NCBI GenBank assembly: GCA_947455195.1
Contig: CANGMI010000002.1
Coordinates: 62,001-126,000, forward strand
Length of the DNA stretch: 64,000 nt
Direction: 5' to 3'
Source of the DNA: Pseudomonadota bacterium
GTDB lineage: Bacteria > Pseudomonadota > Gammaproteobacteria > Burkholderiales > SG8-39
This document shows, piece by piece, positions 25,593-34,506 of this stretch. The first letter of the stretch is position 1. Each line of letters begins with the position of its first letter. Under the pieces are notes generated by a model. The model saw nothing but the letters and a program-made list of their open reading frames with translations. It had not been told where the DNA came from and did no database searches. The translations under genes were made by a program, and so were the position numbers.

Positions 25593-26636
25593 ATGACCGT
25601 TCGTTCAGATCGTGGCATGTCGGGCCGCCTCTGGCGTGCCCCCCGGGGTGGCTCCTCGGTGGGCCCCTGGGTTCATCGTCTGGGGTTGCTGCTCCCGGCC
25701 CTCGCCCTCGCGATGGTGGGGGCTTCGGCACGGGCGGCCTGGCCTGATCGGCCGATACGGCTGGTGGTCCCCTATGCTGCCGGTGGCGTGGGTGACATCT
25801 CGTTCCGGGTGATCTCGATGGCGCTCGAGGAACGGATCGGTCAGCGTTTCGTGCTCGACAATCGCGCGGGGGCCTCGGGCAACATCGGGGCGGCCGAGGT
25901 TCTGCGCGCTGCGCCCGACGGGTACACGCTGCTGCTGGGAGCGATCAACAACTTCGCGACCAACCAGTTTCTCTACCGAAACATGACCTTCGATCCGGTC
26001 ACCGCGTTCGAGCCGGTGGCGCTCCTGTCGCTGGCGCCCAACGTGATCGCCGTGACCCCAGCGCTCGCCATCCAGTCGTTGCAGGACCTGGCGGCACATG
26101 CGCGGCAGCATCCCGGTGCCCTGAACTTCGGGTCCCCCGGCATCGGGACGCCCCCGCATCTGGCCGGAGAGTTGTTCTCGACGCTGGCAGGCATACAGAT
26201 GACCCATATCCCGTACAACGGGACGCCTCAGGTGATGGTGGCCTTGCAGCAGGACAGCGTACAGGTGTCGTTCTATACGCTGAGCCCGGTGTCGCCGCTC
26301 ATCAAGGGCGGCAAGCTGCGCCCGATTGCGGTGGCGTCATCGTCGCGCCTGCCTGCCTTGCCCGGTGTGCCCTCGGTGCGTGAGGCCGGGTTTGCCGATC
26401 TCCTGAGCGCGAGCTGGCAGGCCATCGTGGCCCCGCGCGGTACCGATCCTGCGATCCTGGATCGCCTGAACGTCGAGATTCGCACGGTGCTGGCCCAGCC
26501 GGACGCCCAGCGTCGGTATGCAGAACTGGGCATGGTGGCAGGCGATCTCGGACGCGGCGAATTCGCCTCGTTCATGCGCAACGAGGCACAGCGCTGGAAG
26601 AGGGTGATCGAGACGGCCCGCATCGAGCCGCAGTAA
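25593..26636 (+). CDS. Bug/TctC family substrate-binding protein (3)
   Basis: 347 residues. A long N-terminus leads to a signal peptide (HRLGLLLPALALAMVGASAR, cleavage about 48). Core: WPDRPIRLVVPYAAGGVGDI, DNRAGASGNIG, AAPDGYTLLLGA, HIPYNGTPQVMVALQQDSVQ. GGAGATTCCTGC precedes the ATG. The PYNG variant replaces the commoner PYKG. It converges with the leaderless Bug gene downstream. Confidence 0.92.
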   Translation: MTVRSDRGMSGRLWRAPRGGSSVGPWVHRLGLLLPALALAMVGASARAAWPDRPIRLVVPYAAGGVGDISFRVISMALEERIGQRFVLDNRAGASGNIGAAEVLRAAPDGYTLLLGAINNFATNQFLYRNMTFDPVTAFEPVALLSLAPNVIAVTPALAIQSLQDLAAHARQHPGALNFGSPGIGTPPHLAGELFSTLAGIQMTHIPYNGTPQVMVALQQDSVQVSFYTLSPVSPLIKGGKLRPIAVASSSRLPALPGVPSVREAGFADLLSASWQAIVAPRGTDPAILDRLNVEIRTVLAQPDAQRRYAELGMVAGDLGRGEFASFMRNEAQRWKRVIETARIEPQ

Positions 26637-26689
26637 GGGGCGATCAGCCTGCGGTCGGCGCATCGCGGCCCCGGCGAAGTCGGAGCGTC

Positions 26690-27553
26690 TCAGGCGGTGT
26701 TGGTGATCAGGCGTCCGAAGAGCGTGTCGTCCTCCTCCATGTATTCGCCGAAGGTCTCGCCCAGGCGCCAGCCAAGGCTGTAGCCCGCGCGGGCGCATGC
26801 GCTGGTGAACGACTCGCTCGCCCGTACCCGCTCGAGTGCCGCAATCAGTTGCGCTCGCCGGGCTGCCGACAGACCGGCCGGAGCAACCAGTCCGCGCCAG
26901 TGCGCAACCGACCAGTCCAGTCCGATTGCCTCTCGCACGGTGGGGACAGCGGGAAAGAGTGGGTGGCGTGTCTCGGCCATCGTGGCAAGCGGCCTGATGC
27001 GACCCGAGACGATCAGTTCGGGGGCCTCGACCATCGGCACCGGTGCCACATCGGCCTTGCCCTCGAGCATGCGCTCGATGCCTTCCTCTCCGCTCACGGT
27101 GGCGAGCCAGTGCAGTTGGCGACGATCGATGCCGCATCGGGCCAGAAGCCCGTCGAGCGCAAACTTCCATACGCCGAAATCCGGCGAGCCTGAACCTGTG
27201 AGGGGGCGGGCACGGACGGTGGCCAGAAACGACGCCAGAGTCTCCCACGGCGCATCGGCGCGCACGATGACGGCAGCCGCTTCGACAAAGGGCACGGCAA
27301 GGGGCGTGTAGTCGCGCCAGGTGAGGTCGGTGACGCCTGCATGCCAGTGCATCATGCCGATCTCGCCGGTAATCATGCCCAGCGTGTTGCCGTCGGGTGC
27401 AGCGTTCGCGATGGCGGTGTGCCCGGCCACCGCGCCGGTCAGGTTCTCGACCTCGATCGGTTCGCCGAGTTCGTCGGCGAGTGCGCGCGCAAGCAGCCGG
27501 CTGCGCTTGTCGGTGCCCCCGGCATGGACGTACGGAACGATCAGCCGGATCAT
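26690..27553 (-). CDS. Leaderless Bug/TctC-like protein (4)
   Basis: 287 residues. It starts MIRLIVPYVHAGGTDKRSRL, that is, directly at the first strand of the Bug fold, with no signal peptide. Other conserved parts are VENLTGAVAGHTAIA, AAPDGNTLGMITG and a PLFPAVPTVREAIGL stretch. The ATG overlaps the stop of the preceding Bug gene by 4 nt, so it is coupled to it. Without a leader it should stay in the cytoplasm, unless the true start lies within the upstream gene. It may be a cytoplasmic sensor or a partner of the upstream receptor; this is inference. The ligand pocket also looks diverged (no YKG segment). Confidence 0.8.
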   Translation of the reverse strand: MIRLIVPYVHAGGTDKRSRLLARALADELGEPIEVENLTGAVAGHTAIANAAPDGNTLGMITGEIGMMHWHAGVTDLTWRDYTPLAVPFVEAAAVIVRADAPWETLASFLATVRARPLTGSGSPDFGVWKFALDGLLARCGIDRRQLHWLATVSGEEGIERMLEGKADVAPVPMVEAPELIVSGRIRPLATMAETRHPLFPAVPTVREAIGLDWSVAHWRGLVAPAGLSAARRAQLIAALERVRASESFTSACARAGYSLGWRLGETFGEYMEEDDTLFGRLITNTA

Positions 27554-28626
27554 CGCGCGCCCCCGCTGCCGGGTGCCGTGTCGTTGCCTTCCTTGCGCGC
27601 GCCTTGCGACTGTCGCGCCAGCCGGATGGCCTGACCGGCACGCTCACGGTCGAGTTTGAGAAATGCGCCGAATTCGGCCGGTGTGTTGGGTGCCGTCTCG
27701 AGGTACTTCGAGAGCATGAACTCGGCAAATTTCGGCTCGGCGTAGAGACGCATGATCTCGTTGTTCAGGCGGTTGACCACAGGGTCGGGCGTCTCCGCCG
27801 GCATCACCATGCCCCACCAGGGACGAAGCCCGTAGCCATCGAGTCCTGCCTCAGCCAGGGTGGGTACGTCGGGAAACTGCGCGATGCGTCGTGTGCTGCC
27901 GACCGCCAGCGCGCGAATGCGTCCGGCCTGGATGCCGCCAAGAAAGTTGCCCAGACCGAGGTAGCCCATCTGGATTTCGCCCGCCAGTACGGCAGCAGCA
28001 ATCGGCCCACCCCCCTTGTAGGGCACCGCAGCGATGTCGGCCTTCCAGCGGTCGCGCAACCAGGCGAGGAAGATGTCGGGTGAAGAGTCCGGGCCCAGGG
28101 TGCCCATGTTGAGCGAGCCCGGCCGATTGACTGCAAGCGCACGCAATTCGCCGATATTCGCGATCGGCAGCGCGGCATGAACCACCAGCGCTTCCTGCAC
28201 GTAGAAGAGGAGTGCCAGCGGTTTGAAGTCTCGCTCGGGGTTATAGGGCAGCCGCTCGAAGGTGTGGGGGTTGCTCGACAGGGCATCCACGCTCAGCACG
28301 CAGGCCGTGTAGCCATCGCCTGCAGCGCGCGCGCAGGCCTCGGCCGCGATGATCATGTTGCCACCTGGACGGTTTTCAACGACCACGGGTTGGCCCAGGC
28401 GCCTTGCCAGCTCATCACCCATCGCGCGGGCCACGACGTCGGTGAGGCTGCCGGAGGCAATGCTGTGCAGGAGTCTGATGGGCTTTGCCGGCCAGTTGCC
28501 AGTGCCCTGCGCAGCCGCGGTTGTGCTGCCGGCAACCAGCGCGACGCCGAGCAGGCCCGCAGCAAGGCCGTGATGCGCGGCAGTGCGCGCGCGATGCGCG
28601 ATGTCCTTCGGGGTGGTCGTGTCCAT
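27550..28626 (-). CDS. Bug/TctC family substrate-binding protein (5)
   Basis: 358 residues with a signal peptide (HHGLAAGLLGVALVAGSTTA, cleavage near AAAQG, about 40). Core: WPAKPIRLLHSIASGSLTDV, ENRPGGNMIIAA, AVPYKGGGPIAAAVLAGEIQ. The usual DGYT segment appears as GDGYTACVLS. GAGGAG lies about 6 nt before the ATG. The C-terminus extends about 25 residues past the usual end and its stop overlaps the leaderless Bug gene. Confidence 0.9.
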   Translation of the reverse strand: MDTTTPKDIAHRARTAAHHGLAAGLLGVALVAGSTTAAAQGTGNWPAKPIRLLHSIASGSLTDVVARAMGDELARRLGQPVVVENRPGGNMIIAAEACARAAGDGYTACVLSVDALSSNPHTFERLPYNPERDFKPLALLFYVQEALVVHAALPIANIGELRALAVNRPGSLNMGTLGPDSSPDIFLAWLRDRWKADIAAVPYKGGGPIAAAVLAGEIQMGYLGLGNFLGGIQAGRIRALAVGSTRRIAQFPDVPTLAEAGLDGYGLRPWWGMVMPAETPDPVVNRLNNEIMRLYAEPKFAEFMLSKYLETAPNTPAEFGAFLKLDRERAGQAIRLARQSQGARKEGNDTAPGSGGAR

Positions 28627-28943
28627 CGGGTCTCCTCCTCGCAGTCCTTTCTTGTACGGCAATGGCATCGCCCCCGTGGGTCGCCAGGCTGACCCATGGG
28701 CTGCAACGCTGCAAGCCACCGCCGATCATGAGCGATATCCCCCGGGTTCTCAAGGGCCTCGAATATCGGGGACTGGCACCCCCTCGACTTCGAGTCGCGG
28801 GGACTCTCGGGTCTGCGGACCGTGCGTTGCCGGGACTGGCGCCTTGTTCCCGCGCGTGGTCACGCGCCGCAGGCCCGTTCATTTCGCAGGTGCGGCCCGA
28901 GCATCCCGCGCGGTAGACTTCCGGTTCAAAGGGGAGAGATGGC
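28627..28943. other. Divergent intergenic region with two inverted repeats
   Basis: 317 bp between Bug gene 5 (minus) and a luciferase-like gene (plus). No small gene or RNA was recognised. Two inverted repeats are present: CCCGTGGGTC/GACCCATGGG (28673-28700, 8-nt loop, one G-T pair) and CCCC-T-CGACT/AGTCG-C-GGGG (28780-28802, 3-nt loop). Neither is followed by a T-run, so terminators are unlikely; operators or leader hairpins fit better. Confidence 0.6.
28673..28700. promoter_or_regulatory. 10-bp inverted repeat upstream of Bug gene 5
   Basis: Arms 28673-28682 and 28691-28700 pair over 10 positions with one G-T wobble. The element lies 47-74 bp upstream of the Bug start at 28626, a usual place for an operator or leader hairpin. 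The function is inference. Confidence 0.35.
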
Positions 28944-29951
28944 ATGAAGTTCGGCATTTTCGATCACGTGGATGACAACGGTCTGGATCTGGGCGAGCTC
29001 TACGACAATCGCCTGCGACTGATCGAGGCTTTCGACCGGTCGGGCATCCACTGCTATCACCTTGCCGAGCATCACTTCACGCCGCTCGGCATGTCGCCCT
29101 CACCCTCGGTGTTCATGTCGGCCGTGGCGCAGCGCACCCGACGCCTTCTCTTCGGGCCGCTGGTATACACCCTGGCGCTCTATCACCCGCTGCGCCTCGC
29201 CGAGGAAATCTGCATGCTCGATCACCTGAGCGGTGGCCGCTTGCAGCTGGGGGTCGGACGCGGTGTCTCGCCAGTCGAGATGCGGCTCTACGGGGTCGAT
29301 GTGGAGAAGGCCCAGGCGCTCTACATGGAGTCCTATGACGTCCTCATGAAGGCGCTGCAGGTGGACACCCTCACCCACGAGGGCGAGCACTTCCGGTTTC
29401 GCGATGTCCCCATGACGATGCACCCTCGCCAGCGACCCCATCCGCCCCTGTGGTACGGACTGGGGAATCCGGACGGCGTCGAGTGGGTGGCTCGCAACGC
29501 GATCAATGTCATCAGTCTTTCCACGCCCGAGGTGGTGCGCAAGGTGACCGACGGATACCGCGCGGCCTGGGCGGGTCTGGGGCGCGACCCGGCACAGATG
29601 CCGCTGGTGGGCACGCTGCGTCATATCGTCATTGCGCCAACGGACGCCGAGGCGCTGTCGATTGCACGCCGTGCCTATACCCGCTGGCGCTCCAGCTTCT
29701 GGCATCTGTGGGATGTATTCGGCGCGCGGCCTCGCTTCGCCATCTATCCCGAGACCTTCGACGAACTGGTGGAGCGTGGACAGGCGGTGGCCGGTTCACC
29801 CGCGACGGCGCTTGCGACGCTGCGGGCGCAGACCGAGGCCGGTGGAGTGAACTATCTGCTCCTCGATCTCGCGTTTGGCGACCTGGCCCTCGAGGAGTCG
29901 TTGCGCACGCTCGAACTCTTCTGGTCCGAGGTGGCCCCCGGCCTTGGGTGA
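28944..29951 (+). CDS. Luciferase-like (LLM) flavin-dependent oxidoreductase (1)
   Basis: 335 residues, bacterial-luciferase TIM-barrel fold. It begins MKFGIFDHVDD. Typical motifs are YHLAEHHFTPLGMSPSPSVF (about 35-54), LAEEICMLDHLSGGRLQLGV (about 88-107) and RPHPPLWYGLG. Enzymes of this class use FMNH2 or F420 and need a partner reductase; an FMN reductase is encoded at 53645. The AEHH segment is usual for the FMN-using group. GGGGAGAG precedes the ATG. Substrate unknown; it is flanked only by Bug genes. Confidence 0.88.
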   Translation: MKFGIFDHVDDNGLDLGELYDNRLRLIEAFDRSGIHCYHLAEHHFTPLGMSPSPSVFMSAVAQRTRRLLFGPLVYTLALYHPLRLAEEICMLDHLSGGRLQLGVGRGVSPVEMRLYGVDVEKAQALYMESYDVLMKALQVDTLTHEGEHFRFRDVPMTMHPRQRPHPPLWYGLGNPDGVEWVARNAINVISLSTPEVVRKVTDGYRAAWAGLGRDPAQMPLVGTLRHIVIAPTDAEALSIARRAYTRWRSSFWHLWDVFGARPRFAIYPETFDELVERGQAVAGSPATALATLRAQTEAGGVNYLLLDLAFGDLALEESLRTLELFWSEVAPGLG

Positions 29952-29960
29952 TCGCAGCCC

Positions 29961-31016
29961 CTACTCGGGCTGGATGCCGGCCAGCGCGACGGCCTTGCCG
30001 AACTTCGCGCTCTCGGCTGCGATGAAACGCCTGAACTCCTCGGGCGTGGTGCCCAGGATCTCGAGTCCCTGATCGGTAAAGCGGGCCTTGTTGGTGCTGT
30101 CGCCCAGCGAGCGCAGGGCGGCCTCACGGACCTTGTTCACGATCGCTGCTGGTGTGCCGGCCGGGGCCAGAAACCCCATCCAGGTGCTGTAGTCGATGGC
30201 GCCGAAGCCCTGCTCGGCGATGGTCGGTACATCGGCCATGTTCGATGCACGGCGCGCCGAGGCGAGTGCAATGGCACGTACCTTGCCGCTTTTCACATGC
30301 GGTGCAGACAGTGACGTGGATACCGCAAAGAGTTGCGTCTGTCCGGCCAGAAAGTCGGTGAAGGCCGGGCCGGCCCCCTTGTACGGGATGTGGATGAAGT
30401 CGGCCTGGGTCGATGCCTTCAGCGCTTCGAGTGCCAGGTGGGTGGCGGTGCCCACGCCCCCGGACCCGGCGCTCACCCGCCCCGGATTGGCGCGCGACCA
30501 GGCGGTGAGTTCGCGCAGGTTGTTCACCGGCAACGAGGGGTGCACGAGAATCGCGATCGGTACTGCCAGCACTTCGGTAATGGGCTGGAAATCGCGTAGC
30601 GGATCGAATCCGGGCGACCGGTAGATGAAGGGGGCGAGCGTCATGCTCTCGATCGCGAAGAGCAGCGTGTTGCCATCGGGCGCGCTGCGCGCCACATCGG
30701 CCATGCCGATGATGCCGCCGGCACCGCCCTTGTTGTCGATGACCAGCGTCTGACCGAGCGCTTCGCTCATCTTCGGCGCGAGGGCACGCATCGAGGCGTC
30801 GATGAGACCGCCGGGCGGGAAGGGCACGACCACCCGGATGGCTCGATCAGGCCAGGTCTGCGCCACGGTCTCGCCGCCAGGCATCAGTGCCCAGCAGAGG
30901 AGGCCGGCGGACAGTGCGCGGGCCAGTCTCGTGAAGGGGCGCCGGGCGATGCTCGCTCGGGAAAGGGTACGCTCAGGCACGGTATTCAAGCTCGATGTCT
31001 CCCTGGTGCAGAGCAC
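29961..31016 (-). CDS. Bug/TctC family substrate-binding protein (6)
   Basis: Up to 351 residues. The signal region is FTRLARALSAGLLCWALMPG with cleavage near TVAQT (about 53). Core: WPDRAIRVVVPFPPGGLIDA, DNKGGAGGIIG, HIPYKGAGPAFTDFLAGQTQ. The ATG at 31016 gives a long basic n-region; a GTG at 30980 is an equally good start (about 339 residues). It sits 27 nt downstream of the glycerate kinase gene on the same strand, so the two are probably cotranscribed. Confidence 0.9.
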   Translation of the reverse strand: MLCTRETSSLNTVPERTLSRASIARRPFTRLARALSAGLLCWALMPGGETVAQTWPDRAIRVVVPFPPGGLIDASMRALAPKMSEALGQTLVIDNKGGAGGIIGMADVARSAPDGNTLLFAIESMTLAPFIYRSPGFDPLRDFQPITEVLAVPIAILVHPSLPVNNLRELTAWSRANPGRVSAGSGGVGTATHLALEALKASTQADFIHIPYKGAGPAFTDFLAGQTQLFAVSTSLSAPHVKSGKVRAIALASARRASNMADVPTIAEQGFGAIDYSTWMGFLAPAGTPAAIVNKVREAALRSLGDSTNKARFTDQGLEILGTTPEEFRRFIAAESAKFGKAVALAGIQPE

Positions 31017-31043
31017 CCTGTCTGTCGTATCGCGGATGCCGAT

Positions 31044-32333
31044 TCAATCGGTCGCGCGGATTATAAGCGCGCGAAAGTCGTTCACATTGGTAAGTGTCGG
31101 ACCGCTCACATGGGCGTCGCCCAGCCGTTCGAAGAACGGATGCGCGTCATTGCGGGCGAGCGCTGCGCGGGCGTCGAGGCCCGATGCGCGCGCGCGGGAG
31201 AGCGTGTCGGGGTTCACCCAGGCGCCTGCCACTTCGGCGCCGCCATCAACGCCATCGGTGTCGCCGGCGAACGCGTGGATGCGCGGATTCCCGTCGAGGG
31301 CGAGGGCGAGGGCCAGCAGGAATTCGACGTTGCGCCCCCCGATACCCTCGCCGCGGACGGTCACTGTCGTCTCGCCGCCCGAGAGCAGTACGCAGGGGGC
31401 AGTGAACGGCTCGTCGTGCCGTGCAACCGATCGGGCGATGGCAGCGAGCGTCTGCGCGACGCTCGCTGCTTCACCCTCGATGGCATCGCCGAGGATGTGC
31501 GCTGCGAGACCGGCGCCACGCGCCACGTCAGCGGCCGCCTGGAGCGCTCGCCGGGGCGTGGCAATGAGTTCGAATCGCTGATGCGCGAGGCGTGGATCCT
31601 CGGGCTTGATCGATTCGCCGGCACCGCTCTCGAGCGTGCTGCGAATCGATGCGGGTACCACGATGCCGAAGCGCTCGAGGATCGCGAGCGCGTCGGCGCA
31701 GGTGGTCGGGTCGCCCACCGTCGGGCCCGAGGCGATGTCGCAGGGGTCGTCGCCCGGGATGTCGGAGATGGCGAGGGTGAGGACACGGGCCGGCGCACAG
31801 GCCGCAGCGAGACGCCCACCCTTGATGGCCGAGAGGTGGCGACGCACGCAGTTCATCGCATGAATGTCAGCCCCGCTGGCAAGGAGTGCCCGTGCCAGCG
31901 CTTGCTCTTCCTCGAGCGTGATGCCGGGCAGCGGCAGCGGCAGCAACGCCGAGCCACCCCCCGATATCAGGCAGATGACGAGATCATCGGCACTCAGACC
32001 GGCAACGCTCGCCAGCATGCGTCGTGCAGCCTCGCACCCGGCTGCGTCGGGTACCGGGTGACCTGCCTCGACCACTTCGATCGACCGGGTCGGTACGCGG
32101 TGTCCGTAGCGGGTGACGACGAGCCCTCCGAGCGGGGCGTTCCAGTGCGATTCGACCGCCGCCGCCATGGCAGCGGCCGCCTTCCCCGCACCGATCACCC
32201 AGGTGCGGCCTCGGGGTGGTGCAGGCAGGTGAGGGGGCACGCAGCGGGCGGGTTGGGCCGATTGCACGGCCGCCTGAAACATCTGCAGGAGCAGGCGCCG
32301 GATTGCATCGTCAGTGAGGGTGCACACTTGCAT
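31044..32333 (-). CDS. Glycerate 2-kinase, GckA/TtuD (MOFRL) family
   Basis: 429 residues. The N-terminal DUF4147 part carries VIGAGKAAAAMAAAVE and the phosphate-binding-like LISGGGSALLPLPLPGI. The C-terminal MOFRL part carries LSGGETTVTVRGEGIGGRNV and FAGDTDGVDGGAEVAGAWV. It converts glycerate to 2-phosphoglycerate, feeding tartronate, hydroxypyruvate or tartrate breakdown into central metabolism. Older annotations call these hydroxypyruvate reductase TtuD. It lies directly upstream of Bug gene 6, hinting that this receptor brings in a C3-C4 hydroxy acid (inference). Confidence 0.9.
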   Translation of the reverse strand: MQVCTLTDDAIRRLLLQMFQAAVQSAQPARCVPPHLPAPPRGRTWVIGAGKAAAAMAAAVESHWNAPLGGLVVTRYGHRVPTRSIEVVEAGHPVPDAAGCEAARRMLASVAGLSADDLVICLISGGGSALLPLPLPGITLEEEQALARALLASGADIHAMNCVRRHLSAIKGGRLAAACAPARVLTLAISDIPGDDPCDIASGPTVGDPTTCADALAILERFGIVVPASIRSTLESGAGESIKPEDPRLAHQRFELIATPRRALQAAADVARGAGLAAHILGDAIEGEAASVAQTLAAIARSVARHDEPFTAPCVLLSGGETTVTVRGEGIGGRNVEFLLALALALDGNPRIHAFAGDTDGVDGGAEVAGAWVNPDTLSRARASGLDARAALARNDAHPFFERLGDAHVSGPTLTNVNDFRALIIRATD

Positions 32334-32524
32334 GGCGGTCTCGCGGAGAGCGGGCGGCGATTATTGCAGAGCGCGCCCCGCTTCAGACCGACCTCGCCAG
32401 TGCCTTCGCCTGCGGGCTTTTCGATGTTGGGCGCCCCTGTCGGCGGCCTATCCCCCGGATGCCGGTGAATGGGCATCGGTGGCGCCAATCGGGTCTTCGT
32501 GCGAGGGGTTTGCTAGACTGGCGC

Positions 32525-32635
32525 ATGGACAAGGGCCCGATCTGCCGAATCTGCCGAATCTGCCGGTTTGCGGTGGGCGTTTCGCGTGCCTGCCCCGGCG
32601 GCGCCAGAACGGCAAACGGAGAAACAGACTCGTGA
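32525..32635 (+). CDS. Possible 36-residue small ORF coupled to a Bug gene
   Basis: An ATG at 32525 opens a 36-codon frame whose TGA overlaps the Bug GTG start (GTGA at 32632-32635), the same overlap used between real genes in this window. The peptide contains ICRICRICRF, coded by three 9-bp units ATCTGCCGA. No ribosome site precedes it, but TAGACT (32514-32519) would place a transcript start almost at the ATG, so a leaderless message is conceivable; no -35 was seen. It may be chance. Confidence 0.25.
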   Translation: MDKGPICRICRICRFAVGVSRACPGGARTANGETDS

Positions 32636-33639
32636 TCGGATGTGCACTGCCTGCCGCTTGCCTGCGCCGCGGCCTGGTGGCGACCCGCTGGCTGAGCGGC
32701 GCCCTGCTCGGTGTGGTGCTGCTTGCCAGTGGAACGGCTGAGGCGGCGTGGCCCGACCGGCCACTGCGGGTGGTCGTGCCCTTTGCGGCCGGCGGGGGTT
32801 CGGATTTCATCGCGCGGTTCATCGCCCAGAAGATGGCCGGTTCGCTGCATCAGCAGGTGGTGGTCGAGAACCGTCCGGGGGCTGGCGGCCTGCTGGGCGT
32901 CGAAGTCGGGGTACGCGCACCCGCCGATGGCTACACCCTGGTGCTGATCGCCTCGAGCTACTGCGCCAACGCGAGTCTCTATCCGCTCAAGTTCGATCCG
33001 CTGGCCGACATCACGCCGGTCATCCAGTTGTCGCGCGGGCCCTTGCTGGTGGTGGTGAACCCGGCGTTGCCGGTTCGCTCGGTGCGTGATCTGATCGAAC
33101 TGGCTCGGTCTCGGCCCGGACAGATCAACGTTGCCTCGTCCGGGCAAGGCAGCATCATCCATCTGGCGACCGAACTCTTTGCCAGTTCGGCCGGCATCCG
33201 CATCAACCACATTCCCTACAAGGGCACGGGCCCGGCGCTCACTGACACGATCGGTGGTCAGACCCAGGTGTTCTTCAGCAGCACTGCATCCGCGCTACCC
33301 CACGTGCAGGGCGGCAAGCTGCGTGCCATCGCGGTAACCACCACCACGCGGCTGGCCGCTGCGCCCGATGTGCCCACGGTGACCGAATCGGGGTTGCCCG
33401 GCTATGACGTGTCGCTCTGGCACGGACTCATCGGCCCGCGCGGGATGCCTCGTGACGTGGTCGACCGGATCAACGCGGTGGTGGGTGAATCGCTGGGTCT
33501 GAAGGAGACGGCCGAGCAGTTGAAGGCCGATGGCGTGTCGCCGGCGGGCGGTACGCCCGAGCAGTTTCGAATGCAGATCGCGAGCGAAATCGGTCTGTGG
33601 CGGCGGGTGGTCGCGCAAGCGGGCGTGAAGCCCGAGTAG
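32632..33639 (+). CDS. Bug/TctC family substrate-binding protein (7)
   Basis: 335 residues from a GTG at 32632, chosen because GGAGA lies about 8 nt upstream and the signal peptide (TRWLSGALLGVVLLASGTAE, cleavage near AEAAW) follows at normal distance; the frame runs further upstream without homology. Core: WPDRPLRVVVPFAAGGGSDF, ENRPGAGGLLG, HIPYKGTGPALTDTIGGQTQ. It is divergent from the glycerate kinase gene across about 300 bp and precedes phaB by 102 bp. Confidence 0.9.
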   Translation: MIGCALPAACLRRGLVATRWLSGALLGVVLLASGTAEAAWPDRPLRVVVPFAAGGGSDFIARFIAQKMAGSLHQQVVVENRPGAGGLLGVEVGVRAPADGYTLVLIASSYCANASLYPLKFDPLADITPVIQLSRGPLLVVVNPALPVRSVRDLIELARSRPGQINVASSGQGSIIHLATELFASSAGIRINHIPYKGTGPALTDTIGGQTQVFFSSTASALPHVQGGKLRAIAVTTTTRLAAAPDVPTVTESGLPGYDVSLWHGLIGPRGMPRDVVDRINAVVGESLGLKETAEQLKADGVSPAGGTPEQFRMQIASEIGLWRRVVAQAGVKPE

Positions 33640-33741
33640 GCAGTTGGGGCGGCAGGTGCAGGGACCGGAGCGGGGCACTCACCGGGGCAGGCATGCCCGT
33701 TGCTGAGCTTCAATGATCGAAACCTTGAGGGAGACAAGACC

Positions 33742-34479
33742 ATGACTCGACGACTGGCGTATGTGACAGGTGGGATGGGGGGTATCGGAACGGCAATCTG
33801 CCAGCGCCTTCACAAGGAAGGCCACACGGTGATTGCCGGTTGTGGTCCGAGCCGTGACTACACGAAGTGGCTCGACGAGCAGAAGGCACTGGGCTACACC
33901 TTCTACGCGTCGGTGGGCAACGTCGGCGACTGGGATTCCACCGTGGCCGCCTTGCAGAAGGTGAAGGCCGAGCATGGCCCGATCGACGTTCTGGTGAACA
34001 ATGCCGGCATCACCCGCGATGGCGTCTTTCGCAAGATGAGCCGTGATGACTGGGATGCCGTCATCAACACCAACCTGAACAGCCTGTTCAACGTCACGCG
34101 CCAGGTCATCGACGACATGCTCGAACGAGGCTGGGGGCGGGTCATCAACATCTCCTCGGTCAATGGCCAGAAGGGGCAGTTCGGTCAGACCAACTACGCC
34201 ACGGCAAAGGCCGGCATTCATGGCTTCACGATGGCGCTCGCCCTCGAAGTGGCCACCAAGGGCGTGACCGTGAATACCGTGTCGCCGGGGTATATCGGCA
34301 CCGAGATGGTGCGAGCCATTCGTCCCGATGTCCTGGAGAAGATTGTTGGCACCATTCCGGTGCGTCGCCTCGGTGCGCCCGAGGAGATTGCGTCGATCTG
34401 CGCGTGGATCGCTTCGGATGATTCGGGCTTCTCGACCGGTGCCGATTTCTCGCTCAATGGCGGTCTCCACATGGGTTGA
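33742..34479 (+). CDS. phaB: Acetoacetyl-CoA reductase, PhaB-type SDR
   Basis: 245 residues, short-chain dehydrogenase. The cofactor motif is VTGGMGGIGTAIC (about 7-19), the NNAG segment is VNNAGITRDGVFRKM, and the catalytic Ser, Tyr and Lys lie in NISSVNGQKGQFGQTNYATA and the following K. The region SVNGQKGQFGQTNYA is characteristic of PhaB enzymes, which reduce acetoacetyl-CoA to (R)-3-hydroxybutyryl-CoA with NADPH for polyhydroxybutyrate. The start is the ATG after GAGGGAGACAAGACC. No phaC or phaA is adjacent. It may instead reduce another 3-oxoacyl-CoA from the neighbouring catabolic operon. Confidence 0.88.
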   Translation: MTRRLAYVTGGMGGIGTAICQRLHKEGHTVIAGCGPSRDYTKWLDEQKALGYTFYASVGNVGDWDSTVAALQKVKAEHGPIDVLVNNAGITRDGVFRKMSRDDWDAVINTNLNSLFNVTRQVIDDMLERGWGRVINISSVNGQKGQFGQTNYATAKAGIHGFTMALALEVATKGVTVNTVSPGYIGTEMVRAIRPDVLEKIVGTIPVRRLGAPEEIASICAWIASDDSGFSTGADFSLNGGLHMG

Positions 34480-34506
34480 GCGACGGCTCATGTCGCTCGC
34501 GTTCGT

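Noticed and set aside
26637-26689. Hairpin between the convergent Bug genes
   Set aside because: GGGGCGAT and ATCGCGGCCCC pair only with a bulge and a long loop, no better than background for GC-rich DNA.
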